The position numbers and the translations under genes are program-made. The notes below the pieces were generated by a model, which made no database searches, was not told where the DNA came from, and was given only the letters and a program-made list of their open reading frames with translations. 64,000 bases of DNA from Anatilimnocola floriformis. Lineage in GTDB: Bacteria; Planctomycetota; Planctomycetia; Pirellulales; Pirellulaceae. Shown piece after piece: positions 1-8,526 of the stretch. Location: assembly GCF_024256385.1 (NCBI RefSeq), contig NZ_JAMLFW010000001.1:744001-808000 (forward strand), written 5' to 3'. Positions within the stretch are counted from its first letter, which is position 1, and every line of letters begins with the position of its first letter.

Positions 1-115
1 AAGCAGTGTTCCACAGGGGTGTTGAGTGCACAGATTCGGGCCGGCATCACTCAGTACCGACGTATGCGACAGGTCTGAATCTTTGCCTATCAATCAAGAA
101 GTCAACACAAGCACC

Positions 116-682
116 ATGAAAGCCACCAAAAAGAAACTTGCCGCCGCTCAACAAGTGGAACTCTTTCGCGTTCTGCAGGAACGCTTTGAGGAGAACATGG
201 CCCGCCATAAAGGGCTGAAGTGGGAGAAGGTTCTCGAGCGACTCGAAGCCAATCCCGACAAGTTGTGGTCGCTGCAGGAAATGGAGCGGACCGGCGGCGA
301 GCCTGATGTGGTGGGACTCGATAAGAAGACCGGCGAGTACATTTTCTTTGACTGCTCGGAGGAAACTCCCGCCGATCGGCGCAGTCTGTGTTACGACCGC
401 GCGGCGCTCGATTCGCGCAAAGAACACAAGCCCGTCAGTAGCGTGCTCGAAGTCGCGGCGGAGATGGGGATCGAGCTGCTGACCGAAGAACAGTATCGCG
501 AGTTGCAAACGCTGGGCGAGTACGATCTGAAAACGTCGAGCTGGATCGTCACGCCGGCCGCGATTCGCAAGTTGGGTGGCGCTCTCTTTGGCGATCGCCG
601 TTATGATCACGTTTTCATCTATCACAACGGCGCGCAGTCGTACTATGCGGCGCGGGCTTTTCGCGGCTGCCTCAAAGTTTAG
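116..682 (+). CDS. DUF4256 family protein
   Basis: Predicted soluble protein of 188 residues, function unknown. The C-terminal half carries the pattern I recall from DUF4256 proteins: a Gly-Gly-Glu-Pro-Asp-Val segment, a Tyr-Ile-Phe-Phe-Asp-Cys-Ser strand, and a distal Phe-Gly-Asp-Arg-Arg-Tyr-Asp-His-Val-Phe-Ile-Tyr-His-Asn-Gly stretch close to the C-terminus. I chose the ATG at 116 because the family begins with a Lys-rich helix just there; the reading frame stays open upstream to a GTG at 26, but that extension looks non-coding. An SRPBCC gene follows after 20 bases, so the two may be co-transcribed. No signal peptide or membrane segment is visible. The family assignment is from memory of the motif pattern. 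Confidence 0.75.
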   Translation: MKATKKKLAAAQQVELFRVLQERFEENMARHKGLKWEKVLERLEANPDKLWSLQEMERTGGEPDVVGLDKKTGEYIFFDCSEETPADRRSLCYDRAALDSRKEHKPVSSVLEVAAEMGIELLTEEQYRELQTLGEYDLKTSSWIVTPAAIRKLGGALFGDRRYDHVFIYHNGAQSYYAARAFRGCLKV

Positions 683-702
683 AGCTACTTCAGGAGTAAA
701 TC

Positions 703-1149
703 ATGTCTACCGGAACTGTTCGTTTTCAGCGCGTGTTGCGTTGCTCGCCCGAGAAGGTCTATCGCGCGTTTCTCGATGGTGATGCGATGGCCAAGTGGTT
801 GCCGCCGCATGGCTTCACGGGCAAGGTCCATTCGATCGATGTCCGCGTCGGCGGCTCCTACAAAATGTCGTTCACCAATTTCAGCAGTGGCGGCAGTCAC
901 TCGTTTGGTGGTGAGTATCTCGAGCTCGTGCCGAACGAAAAGATCCGCCATACCGACCGGTTCGATGATCCGAATCTGCCGGGGCAGATGGAAACGACCA
1001 TCACGCTGAAGAAAGTCAGCGTTGGCACGGAAGTGAACATCGTGCAGGAAGGAATTCCCGCCGTGATTCCTACGGAGGCTTGCTGCCTCGGTTGGCAGGA
1101 ATCGTTGCAGTTGCTCGCTCTGCTGGTGGAACCCGAGATTCCGGGTTAA
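703..1149 (+). CDS. SRPBCC / AHSA1-like domain protein
   Basis: A 148-residue protein that is essentially one START-like SRPBCC domain of the activator-of-Hsp90-ATPase (AHSA1) type, a fold that encloses a hydrophobic ligand pocket. Visible signatures are the N-terminal strand with Ser-Pro-Glu-Lys-Val-Tyr-Arg-Ala-Phe, followed by Met-Ala-Lys-Trp-Leu-Pro-Pro, a central Gly-Gly-Ser-Tyr strand, and a final helix with Gly-Trp-Gln-Glu-Ser-Leu, which normally closes the pocket. The ATG has an AGGAG sequence 7 bases upstream. It lies 20 bases after the DUF4256 gene, consistent with one operon. The TAA stop is the first three bases of an inverted repeat. Ligand and role cannot be told. Confidence 0.85.
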   Translation: MSTGTVRFQRVLRCSPEKVYRAFLDGDAMAKWLPPHGFTGKVHSIDVRVGGSYKMSFTNFSSGGSHSFGGEYLELVPNEKIRHTDRFDDPNLPGQMETTITLKKVSVGTEVNIVQEGIPAVIPTEACCLGWQESLQLLALLVEPEIPG

Positions 1150-1293
1150 CCGTAGGCGAGTCACTCTGTGACTCGCAACAGCGCCTTTGGCGCTCCTCGC
1201 ATAGAAACTAAACGGGGCCAGCTGACAAATTAGATGCTGTCCGCCGCTAGCCAAACACGTGTTGCGAGTCACGGAGTGACTCGCCTACGGTTA
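1147..1293. repeat. GAGTCAC-family inverted repeat whose ends are two stop codons
   Basis: Two 33-base arms at 1147-1179 and 1261-1293 are inverted copies with a single mismatch. Each arm itself contains a smaller palindrome (GCGAGTCAC...GTGACTCGC). The outer three bases of both arms are the TAA stop codons of the convergent SRPBCC and DUF1501 genes. The 80 bases between the arms contain no gene. Related partial copies occur near 28022-28040 and 54889-54906. Confidence 0.9.
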
Positions 1294-2676
1294 GGCCAAA
1301 ATCTTTTTCGCAATGTTGCCATGCACATCGGTCAGGCGGAAGTCGCGGCCGCTGTAGCGGTAGGTCAGTCGTTCATGATCGAGGCCGAGCAGATGCAGCA
1401 CGGTCGCATGCAGGTCGTGGATGTGCATTTTGTCTTCGACCGCCTTGATGCCGTGCTCATCCGTGGCGCCGTAACGCAGGCCACCTTTCACGCCGCCGCC
1501 GGCCATGAACATGCTAAAGCCGGTTGCGTTGTGATCGCGGCCATCTTCGTTCTGTGCATGCGGGGTCCGGCCGAATTCGCCGCCCCAAATCACCAGCGTG
1601 TCTTTCAGCATGCTCCGCTGCTTCAGGTCGTTTAGCAGGGCGGCGATCGGCCGATCGATCGAGGTGCAGTTCTGCGTGAGCTTGGTCCGCAGTTGCTGAT
1701 GCTGATCCCAGCCACCCATGCCGACCTCAATGAACCGCACGCCGCTTTCGGCGAACCGACGGGCCAGCAAACATTGCCGGCCGAAGTTATCGGTAGCTTT
1801 GTCGCCAATGCCGTACGACTCGAGCGTCGCCGGCGACTCATCGGCAAAGTCCATCACCTTCGGCACGGCGGCCTGCATGCGGAAAGCGAGCTCGTACGAT
1901 TCGATGATTCCTTCGAGTTCCGGATTCACCTTATCGACCTGCAGACGATCTTGATTCAGCTTCTGCAACAGATCGAGCTGCTGCCGCTGCTGCGGCGTGG
2001 TGAGTTGCGTGTTGCGAATGTTGGCCACGCTGGCCTTGGCGAGTTGCACTCCTTCGCCGCCGATCTTGGTGCCCTGAAAAGCGGCGGGCAGGAACGAACT
2101 GCCGTAGTTCTGCGCGCCGCCGATGCGACTGATGGGATTGATCGTGATGAAGCCCGGCAGTTCCTGATTCTCGGAACCGAGGCCGTACAGCACCCACGAG
2201 CCGAGCGACGGGCGGACGAATTGAAAATTGCCGGTGTGCATCTGCACGGCGGCTTGCGGATGATTTGGCAAGTCGCAATGCAAGCTATTTAGCAGGCACA
2301 GATCATCGGCGTGCTTGCTGAGGTTCGGAAACAGCTCCGAAATCGGCAAGCCGCTGTTGCCGCTCTGCGGAAACTTCCAGGGCGACTTGAGGAGCTTGCG
2401 ATTTCCCTTGCCATTCGCCTGGCCGGGGCTCTTGCCGTCGTCTTTGATCAGTTGCGGCTTGTAGTCGAACGTATCGACATGCGACGGCGCACCTTGCATG
2501 AACATGAAGATCACACGCTTGGCCTTCGGTGCGAAATGCGGTGGCCGCGGCGCGAGAGGATTCGTCGACGCGTCGGGATTGGCTTTTGCCTGTTGAGCGC
2601 AGAGTCCGGCGAGCGCGAGCAGGCCGAAACCGCAGGAAGTGCTTTGCAGGAGTTGGCGGCGTGAGATGGGATGCAT
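1291..2676 (-). CDS. DUF1501 protein (planctomycete, alkaline-phosphatase-like fold)
   Basis: A 461-residue exported protein of the DUF1501 family, expanded in Planctomycetota and distantly related to the sulfatase/alkaline phosphatase superfamily. The N-terminus shows a twin-arginine signal (Ser-Arg-Arg-Gln-Leu-Leu-Gln, then a hydrophobic stretch ending near residue 32). Family hallmarks are Met-Gln-Gly-Ala-Pro-Ser-His-Val-Asp-Thr-Phe-Asp near residue 60 and Gly-Gly-Glu-Phe-Gly-Arg-Thr-Pro followed by Gly-Arg-Asp-His near residue 370-385, likely metal-site residues. The ATG has AGGAAA upstream. It lies 170 bases downstream of, and on the same strand as, a DUF1549/DUF1553 cytochrome gene, the standard pairing for the family. 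Substrate is unknown; sulfatase-like hydrolysis is only inference from the fold. Confidence 0.92.
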   Translation of the reverse strand: MHPISRRQLLQSTSCGFGLLALAGLCAQQAKANPDASTNPLAPRPPHFAPKAKRVIFMFMQGAPSHVDTFDYKPQLIKDDGKSPGQANGKGNRKLLKSPWKFPQSGNSGLPISELFPNLSKHADDLCLLNSLHCDLPNHPQAAVQMHTGNFQFVRPSLGSWVLYGLGSENQELPGFITINPISRIGGAQNYGSSFLPAAFQGTKIGGEGVQLAKASVANIRNTQLTTPQQRQQLDLLQKLNQDRLQVDKVNPELEGIIESYELAFRMQAAVPKVMDFADESPATLESYGIGDKATDNFGRQCLLARRFAESGVRFIEVGMGGWDQHQQLRTKLTQNCTSIDRPIAALLNDLKQRSMLKDTLVIWGGEFGRTPHAQNEDGRDHNATGFSMFMAGGGVKGGLRYGATDEHGIKAVEDKMHIHDLHATVLHLLGLDHERLTYRYSGRDFRLTDVHGNIAKKILA

Positions 2677-2711
2677 GACTTTTCCTCGGCGAATGAGGCG
2701 TTGTTTATTCT

Positions 2712-2831
2712 GGTTCCCTCTCCTCGGTAACTCCGGGGAGAGGGTTAGGGTGAGGGGCTGTGCTGCAGATCGAGTCTAATCCGCTGCGAGCCCCTCACCC
2801 CGGCCCTCTCCCCGTGAGTACACGAGGAGAG
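2712..2831. repeat. CCCTCACCCC-family repeat pair in inverted orientation
   Basis: Two copies of a polypurine/polypyrimidine repeat face each other: an arm reading GGGGAGAGGGTTAGGGTGAG around 2737-2756 and its mirror CCCCTCACCCCGGCCCTCTC around 2791-2810. They sit in the 170-base space between the DUF1549/DUF1553 gene and the DUF1501 gene. Further copies are at 22029-22080 and 51538-51585. Confidence 0.85.
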
Positions 2832-2846
2832 GGAGTGAAGACGCGA

Positions 2847-5333
2847 TCAATACACATACCTAAACTCCGCCGACGCATACAGCGTGTGGCAGAGCGTGGA
2901 CCAGGCGGCTTGCCGGCCGTTGGCGGTTTCGAATTTCTTCAAGTACTGCTGCACTTCGTTGATCTGACTGGCGGTGGCAGGACGGCCGAGGAACAGCCGG
3001 AAGGCGTAGTCGATCCGCTGCGCATCATCCTTGTGACGAGCGTCGCCGAGGATCTTCTTCGCAGCCGCTTCGGCCTGATCGTGCACGACCGGGCTATTCA
3101 TCATGTAGAGCGCTTGGATGGCAACCGTCGTCACATCGCGCTGGCCGGTGACGAGTTCTGGATCGGCCATGTCGAAGACGTTGAGGAACTCTGGCACGTA
3201 GCCGCGGGCCATCGGCAGGTAACAGCTGCGGTGTTTGTTTTCCTTCAGCAGCGATTCCCCTTTCACCTGGCGGCCGAGTTCGCCATCGAGTTTCATCACG
3301 GGTGAACCGACGGGGCGCTCGAGGTTGAGTTGCCCGGAGGTGGCGAGCACAGTGTCGCGAATGGCTTCGGCTTCGAGACGACGGCGGCTCATGCGCCAGA
3401 CGTATTTGTTATCGGGATCGCTGCTGTAGTTGGCGTCGTTGTGAGCGCTCGACATTTGATACGTGCGGCTGAGAACGATCTCGCGGATTAGCTGCTTGGT
3501 CGACCATTTCTGGTCAATGAACCGCAGGGCCAGATGATCGAGCAATTCGGGATGCGTCGGCATGTCGCCCATCGCGCCGAAGTTATCGACAGTATCGACC
3601 AGACCGCGGCCGAAGAGGTGAAACCACACGCGATTGACCATCACGCGGGCAGTGAGCGGATTGCTTTTGTGCGTCAACCAGTTGGCCATTTGCAAACGGC
3701 CGCTCTGGGATTTGTCGACTTGCGGCGAGCCAGGGAACTGCAGCACACGGACAAAGCCGCGATCGACTTCATCGCCGAGGTCGTTCACCTCACCGCGGAT
3801 GTTGATTTTGCAATCCATCAGCTTCGCAGATTCGCGCACGCCCATCGCCGATTCGCCGGGCGGGGCCATCTTCTTTTCGAGCGCATCGCGCTCATCCATC
3901 AGCTGGGCCAGGCGGCGTTCTTCCTGACGGAATGGATTGGCGTTTTCGGCCTTCTTCCGCTTGGCGTTTTCTTTGGCTGGCTTGTTGGGGTTTTTCGGAT
4001 TCCCCAAGATCGGCGCGGGGCTCAGATCAGCTGAGCGTTTGGCGTGGACGAGGTCGAGTTTCGCTTGATTGATTTCACGTTCGATCCGCGCGAGCTCACG
4101 GCGGTCTTGCTCAGAGCCGGCTGATTTCGAAGTATCGACGAGCGATACGTATTCCCCTTCGTAGCCGGTTTTGTTGTTGCCGCGTTTCACACCCGAGAAA
4201 ACATCGGTGCTGCGAAAGATGCCGGCGAGGGCGTAATAGTCTTGCTGTTGAATCGGATCGAACTTGTGATCGTGGCACCGAGCACAGGCGACCGAGATGC
4301 CCATGACCGCGCGGGTCACGACGTCGATCTGTTCGTCAGCGACGTCCATCGCGAACTGCTCGGAGTTCTTTTCGTTCAAGCTCCGTGGGCTGAGGGCGAG
4401 AAAGCCGGTGGCCGTGATGTGTTCGTTTTTCTCGGCAGCGCCGCGCGATGGCAGCAAGTCGCCGGCGATCTGCTCGCGAATGAATTGATCGTAGGGTTTG
4501 TCCTTGGCGAAGGCGTCGTAGACATAGTCGCGATACCGCCAGGCATAGTTGTACGGAATGTTTCGCTCTTTGCCGCTCGATTCGCCAAAGCGGGCGACGT
4601 CGAGCCAGTGGCGGCCCCAGCGTTCGCCAAATTGCGGCGAGGCGAGGAGCTGATCGACGAGCTTTTCGGTAGCCTTCGGCGCAGGATCGAGGACGAAGGC
4701 ATCGATCTGCTCAGGCGTCGGCGGCAGACCGATGAGATCGAAATACAACCGGCGAATGAGCGTTGGCTTGTCAGCATCGGCGACCGGTGTGAGCTTATGT
4801 TTTTCCAAACCGGCGAGGACATAGCGATCAAGATCGGCGCGAGCCCACGTGGTGTTCGTAGTGGCCGGCGGCGGCGAGTTCTTCACCGGCTGCAGCGACC
4901 AGAATTTGCGGGCATCGACTAGGCTGATTTTCTTACCGACCGTGGAGGTATTGCTCTCGCGCGGATCGGGGGCGCCAAACGTGACCCACTTCACAAAGTC
5001 GCCGACGATCTCGTCCGACAGCTTTTGCTTCGGCGGCATCTCCAAGCCGTCCTGGTGTTTCAGGGCTTGGATGAGCGGGCTCTGGTCGGGCTTGCCGATG
5101 ACGATCGACGGGCCCATGTCGCCACCCTTGCGGATGCCGGCGCGGGTATCGAGCCGCAGGTTCCCTTTCACTTCCTTGGCGCTCGCCGAATGGCATTGGT
5201 AGCAATTGGCGATCAGAACCGGGCGGATCTTCTTCTCAAAAAAGTCGAGTGCCGCCGGCGTGATGTTCTCGGCCCCGTTCGCGAGCCGCAAGCCGCCAGC
5301 CAAGACGAACAAGAGTGGCAACAGGCGCTTCAT
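2847..5333 (-). CDS. PSCyt1-DUF1549-DUF1553 planctomycete cytochrome protein
   Basis: An 828-residue secreted protein with the three-part planctomycete layout. A signal peptide (about 1-20) is followed by a PSCyt1 cytochrome-c domain with Cys-Tyr-Gln-Cys-His starting at residue 44. A DUF1549 (PSCyt2) domain spans about 165-370 and contains a second haem-type motif, Cys-Ala-Arg-Cys-His-Asp-His-Lys-Phe-Asp-Pro. A DUF1553 (PSD1) domain spans about 545-800, with Asn-Arg-Val-Trp-Phe-His-Leu-Phe-Gly-Arg-Gly as anchor. Between DUF1549 and DUF1553 lies a charged, helical region rich in Lys and Glu. The ATG is preceded by CGAGG at good spacing. It is upstream of, and probably co-transcribed with, the DUF1501 gene. 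The biochemical role of these pairs is not established; extracellular redox or polymer processing is a guess. Confidence 0.93.
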   Translation of the reverse strand: MKRLLPLLFVLAGGLRLANGAENITPAALDFFEKKIRPVLIANCYQCHSASAKEVKGNLRLDTRAGIRKGGDMGPSIVIGKPDQSPLIQALKHQDGLEMPPKQKLSDEIVGDFVKWVTFGAPDPRESNTSTVGKKISLVDARKFWSLQPVKNSPPPATTNTTWARADLDRYVLAGLEKHKLTPVADADKPTLIRRLYFDLIGLPPTPEQIDAFVLDPAPKATEKLVDQLLASPQFGERWGRHWLDVARFGESSGKERNIPYNYAWRYRDYVYDAFAKDKPYDQFIREQIAGDLLPSRGAAEKNEHITATGFLALSPRSLNEKNSEQFAMDVADEQIDVVTRAVMGISVACARCHDHKFDPIQQQDYYALAGIFRSTDVFSGVKRGNNKTGYEGEYVSLVDTSKSAGSEQDRRELARIEREINQAKLDLVHAKRSADLSPAPILGNPKNPNKPAKENAKRKKAENANPFRQEERRLAQLMDERDALEKKMAPPGESAMGVRESAKLMDCKINIRGEVNDLGDEVDRGFVRVLQFPGSPQVDKSQSGRLQMANWLTHKSNPLTARVMVNRVWFHLFGRGLVDTVDNFGAMGDMPTHPELLDHLALRFIDQKWSTKQLIREIVLSRTYQMSSAHNDANYSSDPDNKYVWRMSRRRLEAEAIRDTVLATSGQLNLERPVGSPVMKLDGELGRQVKGESLLKENKHRSCYLPMARGYVPEFLNVFDMADPELVTGQRDVTTVAIQALYMMNSPVVHDQAEAAAKKILGDARHKDDAQRIDYAFRLFLGRPATASQINEVQQYLKKFETANGRQAAWSTLCHTLYASAEFRYVY

Positions 5334-5543
5334 GGGAACCTCGAAGGGCGGTTAGTTGGGTCAATCAATAAGATGCGCAGCGGTGGGCGGTTATTGGCCT
5401 TCGTTAAGTGGGCCTAGCGCGTGCCTCATCCCATCTGCTCAGAAATCGACGCTTCAGCGTAGCAAAATCAGCGCCGCACGCGGAAACGGCGCACTTAACA
5501 GCGTTAGACTATCCGCCCGTGACGGTTGACGGTTTTCGCGAAA

Positions 5544-5557
5544 TTACGTCAACGTAA
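5544..5557. promoter_or_regulatory. Palindromic candidate operator upstream of the cytochrome/DUF1501 module
   Basis: TTACGTCAACGTAA is a near-perfect 14-base palindrome (central pair mismatched) in the 273-base gene-free stretch 5334-5606, between the esterase stop and the DUF1549/DUF1553 start. It lies about 210 bases upstream of the cytochrome start codon. No convincing -35/-10 pair is attached to it, so the regulatory reading is speculative. Nothing else is seen in that stretch. Confidence 0.25.
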
Positions 5558-5606
5558 TATGACTCCCGCCGGTAAATGCCACGGGCCCCATCTCCCCATC
5601 GCCGAA

Positions 5607-6470
5607 TCACTCCACCCGCCACAGCCACTCCAGCGATTCCGGCAGAATCGCGCCGCCGTGTTTGCCGTTGTGGCCGCCGTCGCCGCCGACGAATTTGTGG
5701 TCGTACTTTTTGTACTTCAGCGCCGATTCCATCTCAAGGTTTGCCAGCCACCAGTTGCCGTGTTCGTTGTTCACGTCGTTCGAGCCATCTTGCAGGAAGA
5801 TGCGTAGCGGTTTGTTCGGCGTCTTCCGGATCAATGCGTGATAGACATGGCCGCCGCGGATGTTCGTGAAGCTGCCGACGTGGCTTAGCACTTTGCGAAA
5901 CGCGTCGGGCCGTTCCCAAGCGACCGTGAACGCGCAAATGCCGCCCGACGAGATGCCGCAGATCGCTCGCTGGTTCGGATCGTCGGTCAGTTTGTAATCC
6001 TTGCCGACGGTGGGGAGGATTTCGTCGAGCAAGAATCGCGAATACTGATCGCTGAGCGTGTCGTATTCAAAGCTACGATTGTTCGCCTGCCACGGGCTCT
6101 CGGATTTCAGCTCGCCCTTATGACCGGGATTGATGTAGATGCCGATCGTCACCGGCATCTTCCCTTTCGCGATGAGATTATCGAACACAATCGGCGTGCG
6201 GAACTCGCCCTTCACATCGGCGTAGGCATTGCCGTCTTGAAAAACCATCACGGCCGCGGCTTGTTCGGGTTTGTACTGCGCGGGAACGTAAACCCAGTAG
6301 TAACGCTTCGTACCTTCGAAGACTTTGCTCTCGTGCTCGTAGCGCTGCAGCTTGCCAACCGGCACATCGGCTTGACGCTCGGAATCAGGGCCGAGTTTGA
6401 ACTGCTCGTCGGCAGCGAAGATGGTTGTGGTGAATAACGCGATGAACAGGCAGCAGAGGGAGCGAAGCAT
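5607..6470 (-). CDS. Secreted alpha/beta-hydrolase esterase (esterase D / feruloyl-esterase-like)
   Basis: A 287-residue exported hydrolase of the esterase D / enterochelin-esterase-like group. A signal peptide ends near Ala-Ala at 19-20. Three expected catalytic elements are visible: the nucleophile elbow Gly-Ile-Ser-Ser-Gly-Gly (around residue 175), an acidic loop in Leu-Gln-Asp-Gly-Ser-Asn-Asp (around 226), and a C-terminal His in Gly-Gly-His-Asn-Gly-Lys-His. Such enzymes cleave esters of plant phenolics, acylated sugars or siderophores; here the substrate is open. ATG start with GGAG 10 bases upstream. It stands alone on the minus strand; a composite repeat lies immediately upstream (6489-6594). 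Confidence 0.85.
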   Translation of the reverse strand: MLRSLCCLFIALFTTTIFAADEQFKLGPDSERQADVPVGKLQRYEHESKVFEGTKRYYWVYVPAQYKPEQAAAVMVFQDGNAYADVKGEFRTPIVFDNLIAKGKMPVTIGIYINPGHKGELKSESPWQANNRSFEYDTLSDQYSRFLLDEILPTVGKDYKLTDDPNQRAICGISSGGICAFTVAWERPDAFRKVLSHVGSFTNIRGGHVYHALIRKTPNKPLRIFLQDGSNDVNNEHGNWWLANLEMESALKYKKYDHKFVGGDGGHNGKHGGAILPESLEWLWRVE

Positions 6471-6488
6471 GATGTTCTCCAGTGAATG

Positions 6489-6594
6489 TAGGCCGGAACA
6501 AGCGGCACTCCGCGCAGTTCCGGCAGGAAGCTGCGATCGACGTCCAACTGCTCAAATGCCGGAACTGCGCTGAGTACAGCTTGTTCCGGCCTAC
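6489..6594. repeat. GGCCGGAACAAGC-family composite inverted repeat, copy 1
   Basis: An outer arm TAGGCCGGAACAAGCGG and its mirror CTTGTTCCGGCCTA enclose inner arms CGCGCAGTTCCGGCA and TGCCGGAACTGCGC, so the whole 106 bases can fold as a long hairpin. It fills the space between the phosphoglucosamine-mutase-like gene and the esterase start. A second full copy of nearly equal length is at 8527-8633; partial copies lie at 36996-37033 and 38323-38360. Confidence 0.9.
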
Positions 6595-6599
6595 CGCTA

Positions 6600-7943
6600 T
6601 TAAACCTTTTGCAGAATCGCGTTTGCATCGGTGCACAGCTTCGCTGCCGCGTCGGCTGTCGGCGCTTCGGCGATGATGCGCACGATCGGTTCAGTATTGC
6701 TGCCGCGGATGATCAGCCAGCGGTCGGGCCAGTCGAGTCGCAAGCCGTCGAGGCGATCTGCGGTCGCTTCGGCAAAATGCTTTTGCAGCGCAGCGTACGC
6801 GGCGGGAAGTTTTTCCGCGGCGAGGGGCGTCGTGGTTTTGTGAATGTGATAGCGCGGTAACTCGGCGACGAGCTCGCTGATCTTTTTGCCGCGACTGGTG
6901 ATCGCGGCCAGGATCTGCGCCATGCCGACGAAGCTGTCGCGGACGTAGACGATGCGCGGATCGATCGGGCCGCCATTGCCCTCACCGCCGAAGACAGCGC
7001 CGACTCGTTTCATTTCGTCAACGACGTTGGCTTCGCCGACTGCCGATCGGCTGAACGGCGCTTGGTATTTTTCGGCAAGGTCTTGCGACATGCGACTCGT
7101 CGAGCAGTTGGTCACGACCGGGCCGGTCTTTTGACGCAGCACATGATCGAGGCAGAGAGCGACCGTGTACTCCTCGCCGATGTAGCGGCCTTGCTCATCG
7201 ATCACGGCCAGGCGATCGGCATCGGGATCCTGACAAAAGCCGATATCGGCGCCGGCGGCGACGACTTTTTCTTGCACCGATTTCAGATTCTCCGCCGTTG
7301 GTTCCGGCGGGTGAATGAATCGGCCGGTCGGATCGCCGCCAAGAATTGTCACCTGGCAACCGAGATTTTGCAGCAAAGTTTTTCCCAGCAGGCTCCCCGC
7401 GCCGGCGTTGCTATCGAGCAGCACCTTGCAGCCGCGGGCTTTGATGGCAGCGACGTCGACGGTCTCCAGCAGCAGTTTCAGGTGCGGGCCGGTGGTGTCC
7501 GATAGCGGCCGGATCGTGCCGATCTTGTCGTGCGGGGCCCAGGCAAAGCTGGCCGCGCGATAGCCATCGAGCACCTTTTTGCCCGCAACGGCGGGGATTA
7601 CTCGGCCTTCATGGTTGAAGAGCTTAAGGCCGTTATAGGGGAGCGGATTGTGGCTGGCGGAAATCTGCACGCCGCCGACCGCGCCATAATGCCGGACTAA
7701 CACACCTAAAGTCGGAGTCGATGCGACGCCGGCATCCCACACGTCTTTGCCGCTGGCGGCGAGGGCCGACTGAACAGCCGCTGCCAGCATGCTGCCGGTG
7801 GTGCGGCCGTCGCGGCTGACAATCACCGGTCCGGGCGGCAGCGTCGCCGCGAAAGCAGCCACATAACGGACGGCCAGGTCGGGCGTCAGACTTTCGCCAA
7901 TCACTCCCCGCAAACCCGAAACACTGATGATTGGCTCTGCCAC
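6600..7943 (-). CDS. glmM: Phosphoglucosamine mutase / phosphomannomutase-type alpha-D-phosphohexomutase
   Basis: An enzyme of the alpha-D-phosphohexomutase family, which moves phosphate between C1 and C6 of hexose phosphates and feeds peptidoglycan or polysaccharide precursors. Four family signatures are in order: the phosphoserine loop Ile-Ser-Ala-Ser-His-Asn-Pro, the metal loop Asp-Pro-Asp-Ala-Asp-Arg-Leu, the sugar loop Gly-Gly-Glu-Gly-Asn-Gly-Gly, and the phosphate loop Arg-Gly-Ser-Asn-Thr-Glu-Pro near the C-terminus. I place the start at a GTG at 7943, which has GGAGGAG 6 bases upstream; an in-frame TTG at 7970 has no such site. Length (447 residues) is normal. Gly-Glu-Gly-Asn-Gly-Gly resembles GlmM-type archaeal/planctomycete mutases, so glmM is the likeliest symbol but manB-like activity is possible. 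Confidence 0.82.
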   Translation of the reverse strand: MAEPIISVSGLRGVIGESLTPDLAVRYVAAFAATLPPGPVIVSRDGRTTGSMLAAAVQSALAASGKDVWDAGVASTPTLGVLVRHYGAVGGVQISASHNPLPYNGLKLFNHEGRVIPAVAGKKVLDGYRAASFAWAPHDKIGTIRPLSDTTGPHLKLLLETVDVAAIKARGCKVLLDSNAGAGSLLGKTLLQNLGCQVTILGGDPTGRFIHPPEPTAENLKSVQEKVVAAGADIGFCQDPDADRLAVIDEQGRYIGEEYTVALCLDHVLRQKTGPVVTNCSTSRMSQDLAEKYQAPFSRSAVGEANVVDEMKRVGAVFGGEGNGGPIDPRIVYVRDSFVGMAQILAAITSRGKKISELVAELPRYHIHKTTTPLAAEKLPAAYAALQKHFAEATADRLDGLRLDWPDRWLIIRGSNTEPIVRIIAEAPTADAAAKLCTDANAILQKV

Positions 7944-8085
7944 GATTGTCTCCTCCGTGTGACGACTCAAAAAGACTTCCCCCCCAACGGCCCCTTAGTA
8001 TAGAATCGCGCCAGGCGGTTATTACAGCGGGCGCTCATGGAACGGTCGTCCTAAATACAGCAACGGGCAATAGGAACGGTGGGTC

Positions 8086-8433
8086 ATGCAGAAGGTGTTA
8101 ATGTTCTGGCGGCAAGATCCGGGCGTAAAGCAGCCGGCAGAAACGATCTCACAAGAGTTGAGCTTCGGTGAAGACGTCGAAGGGCTGGTCGACCTGCCCA
8201 TCAAGGACGTGATCGACCGGATCAAAGCCGAGTTCACGGGCATCGACGAGAAGCCCGGCGTGTTGTTCGGCCGCGGCCATGCCGGCAAATTCGAAGTCAG
8301 CTGGAGCTGGCAGTTCTTCCGCATCGAAGGCCCGCACCTGGAAGAAGACGACCGCCAGAAGTTCCTCTCCATCGGCCGCGACTTCGGCTGCCAGGCGTAT
8401 GAGCCCAAGCCGACGTTCCCGATGAAGAGCTAG
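8086..8433 (+). CDS. Small conserved hypothetical protein
   Basis: A 115-residue soluble protein with no motif I recognise. It is acidic in the first half and contains a central aromatic strand Ser-Trp-Ser-Trp-Gln-Phe-Phe that suggests a compact beta-rich fold. The ATG has GGTGGG just upstream, and a strong intrinsic terminator follows 43 bases after the stop, so this looks like a single, well-delimited transcription unit. It starts 143 bases from the divergent mutase gene. Codon usage looks like that of its neighbours. I believe similar short proteins are widespread in planctomycetes, but I cannot attach a function. Confidence 0.75.
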   Translation: MQKVLMFWRQDPGVKQPAETISQELSFGEDVEGLVDLPIKDVIDRIKAEFTGIDEKPGVLFGRGHAGKFEVSWSWQFFRIEGPHLEEDDRQKFLSIGRDFGCQAYEPKPTFPMKS

Positions 8434-8475
8434 TAGCGAATTGCTCCTGCGATCGCTGAATCTGTTTACAAATCA

Positions 8476-8506
8476 ATCGCGTGCATCATCTGCACGCGAT
8501 TTTTTT
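8476..8506 (+). terminator. Intrinsic terminator after the small conserved gene
   Basis: A perfect 10-base stem (8476-8485 with 8491-8500), a five-base loop and a run of seven T on the plus strand make a textbook rho-independent terminator. Confidence 0.93.
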
Positions 8507-8526
8507 GCGCGCTGTAGCTGTAGCTG

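Noticed and set aside
7944-7970. TTG start for the phosphohexomutase
   Set aside because: It lacks a ribosome binding site, while GTG at 7943 has GGAGGAG six bases upstream.
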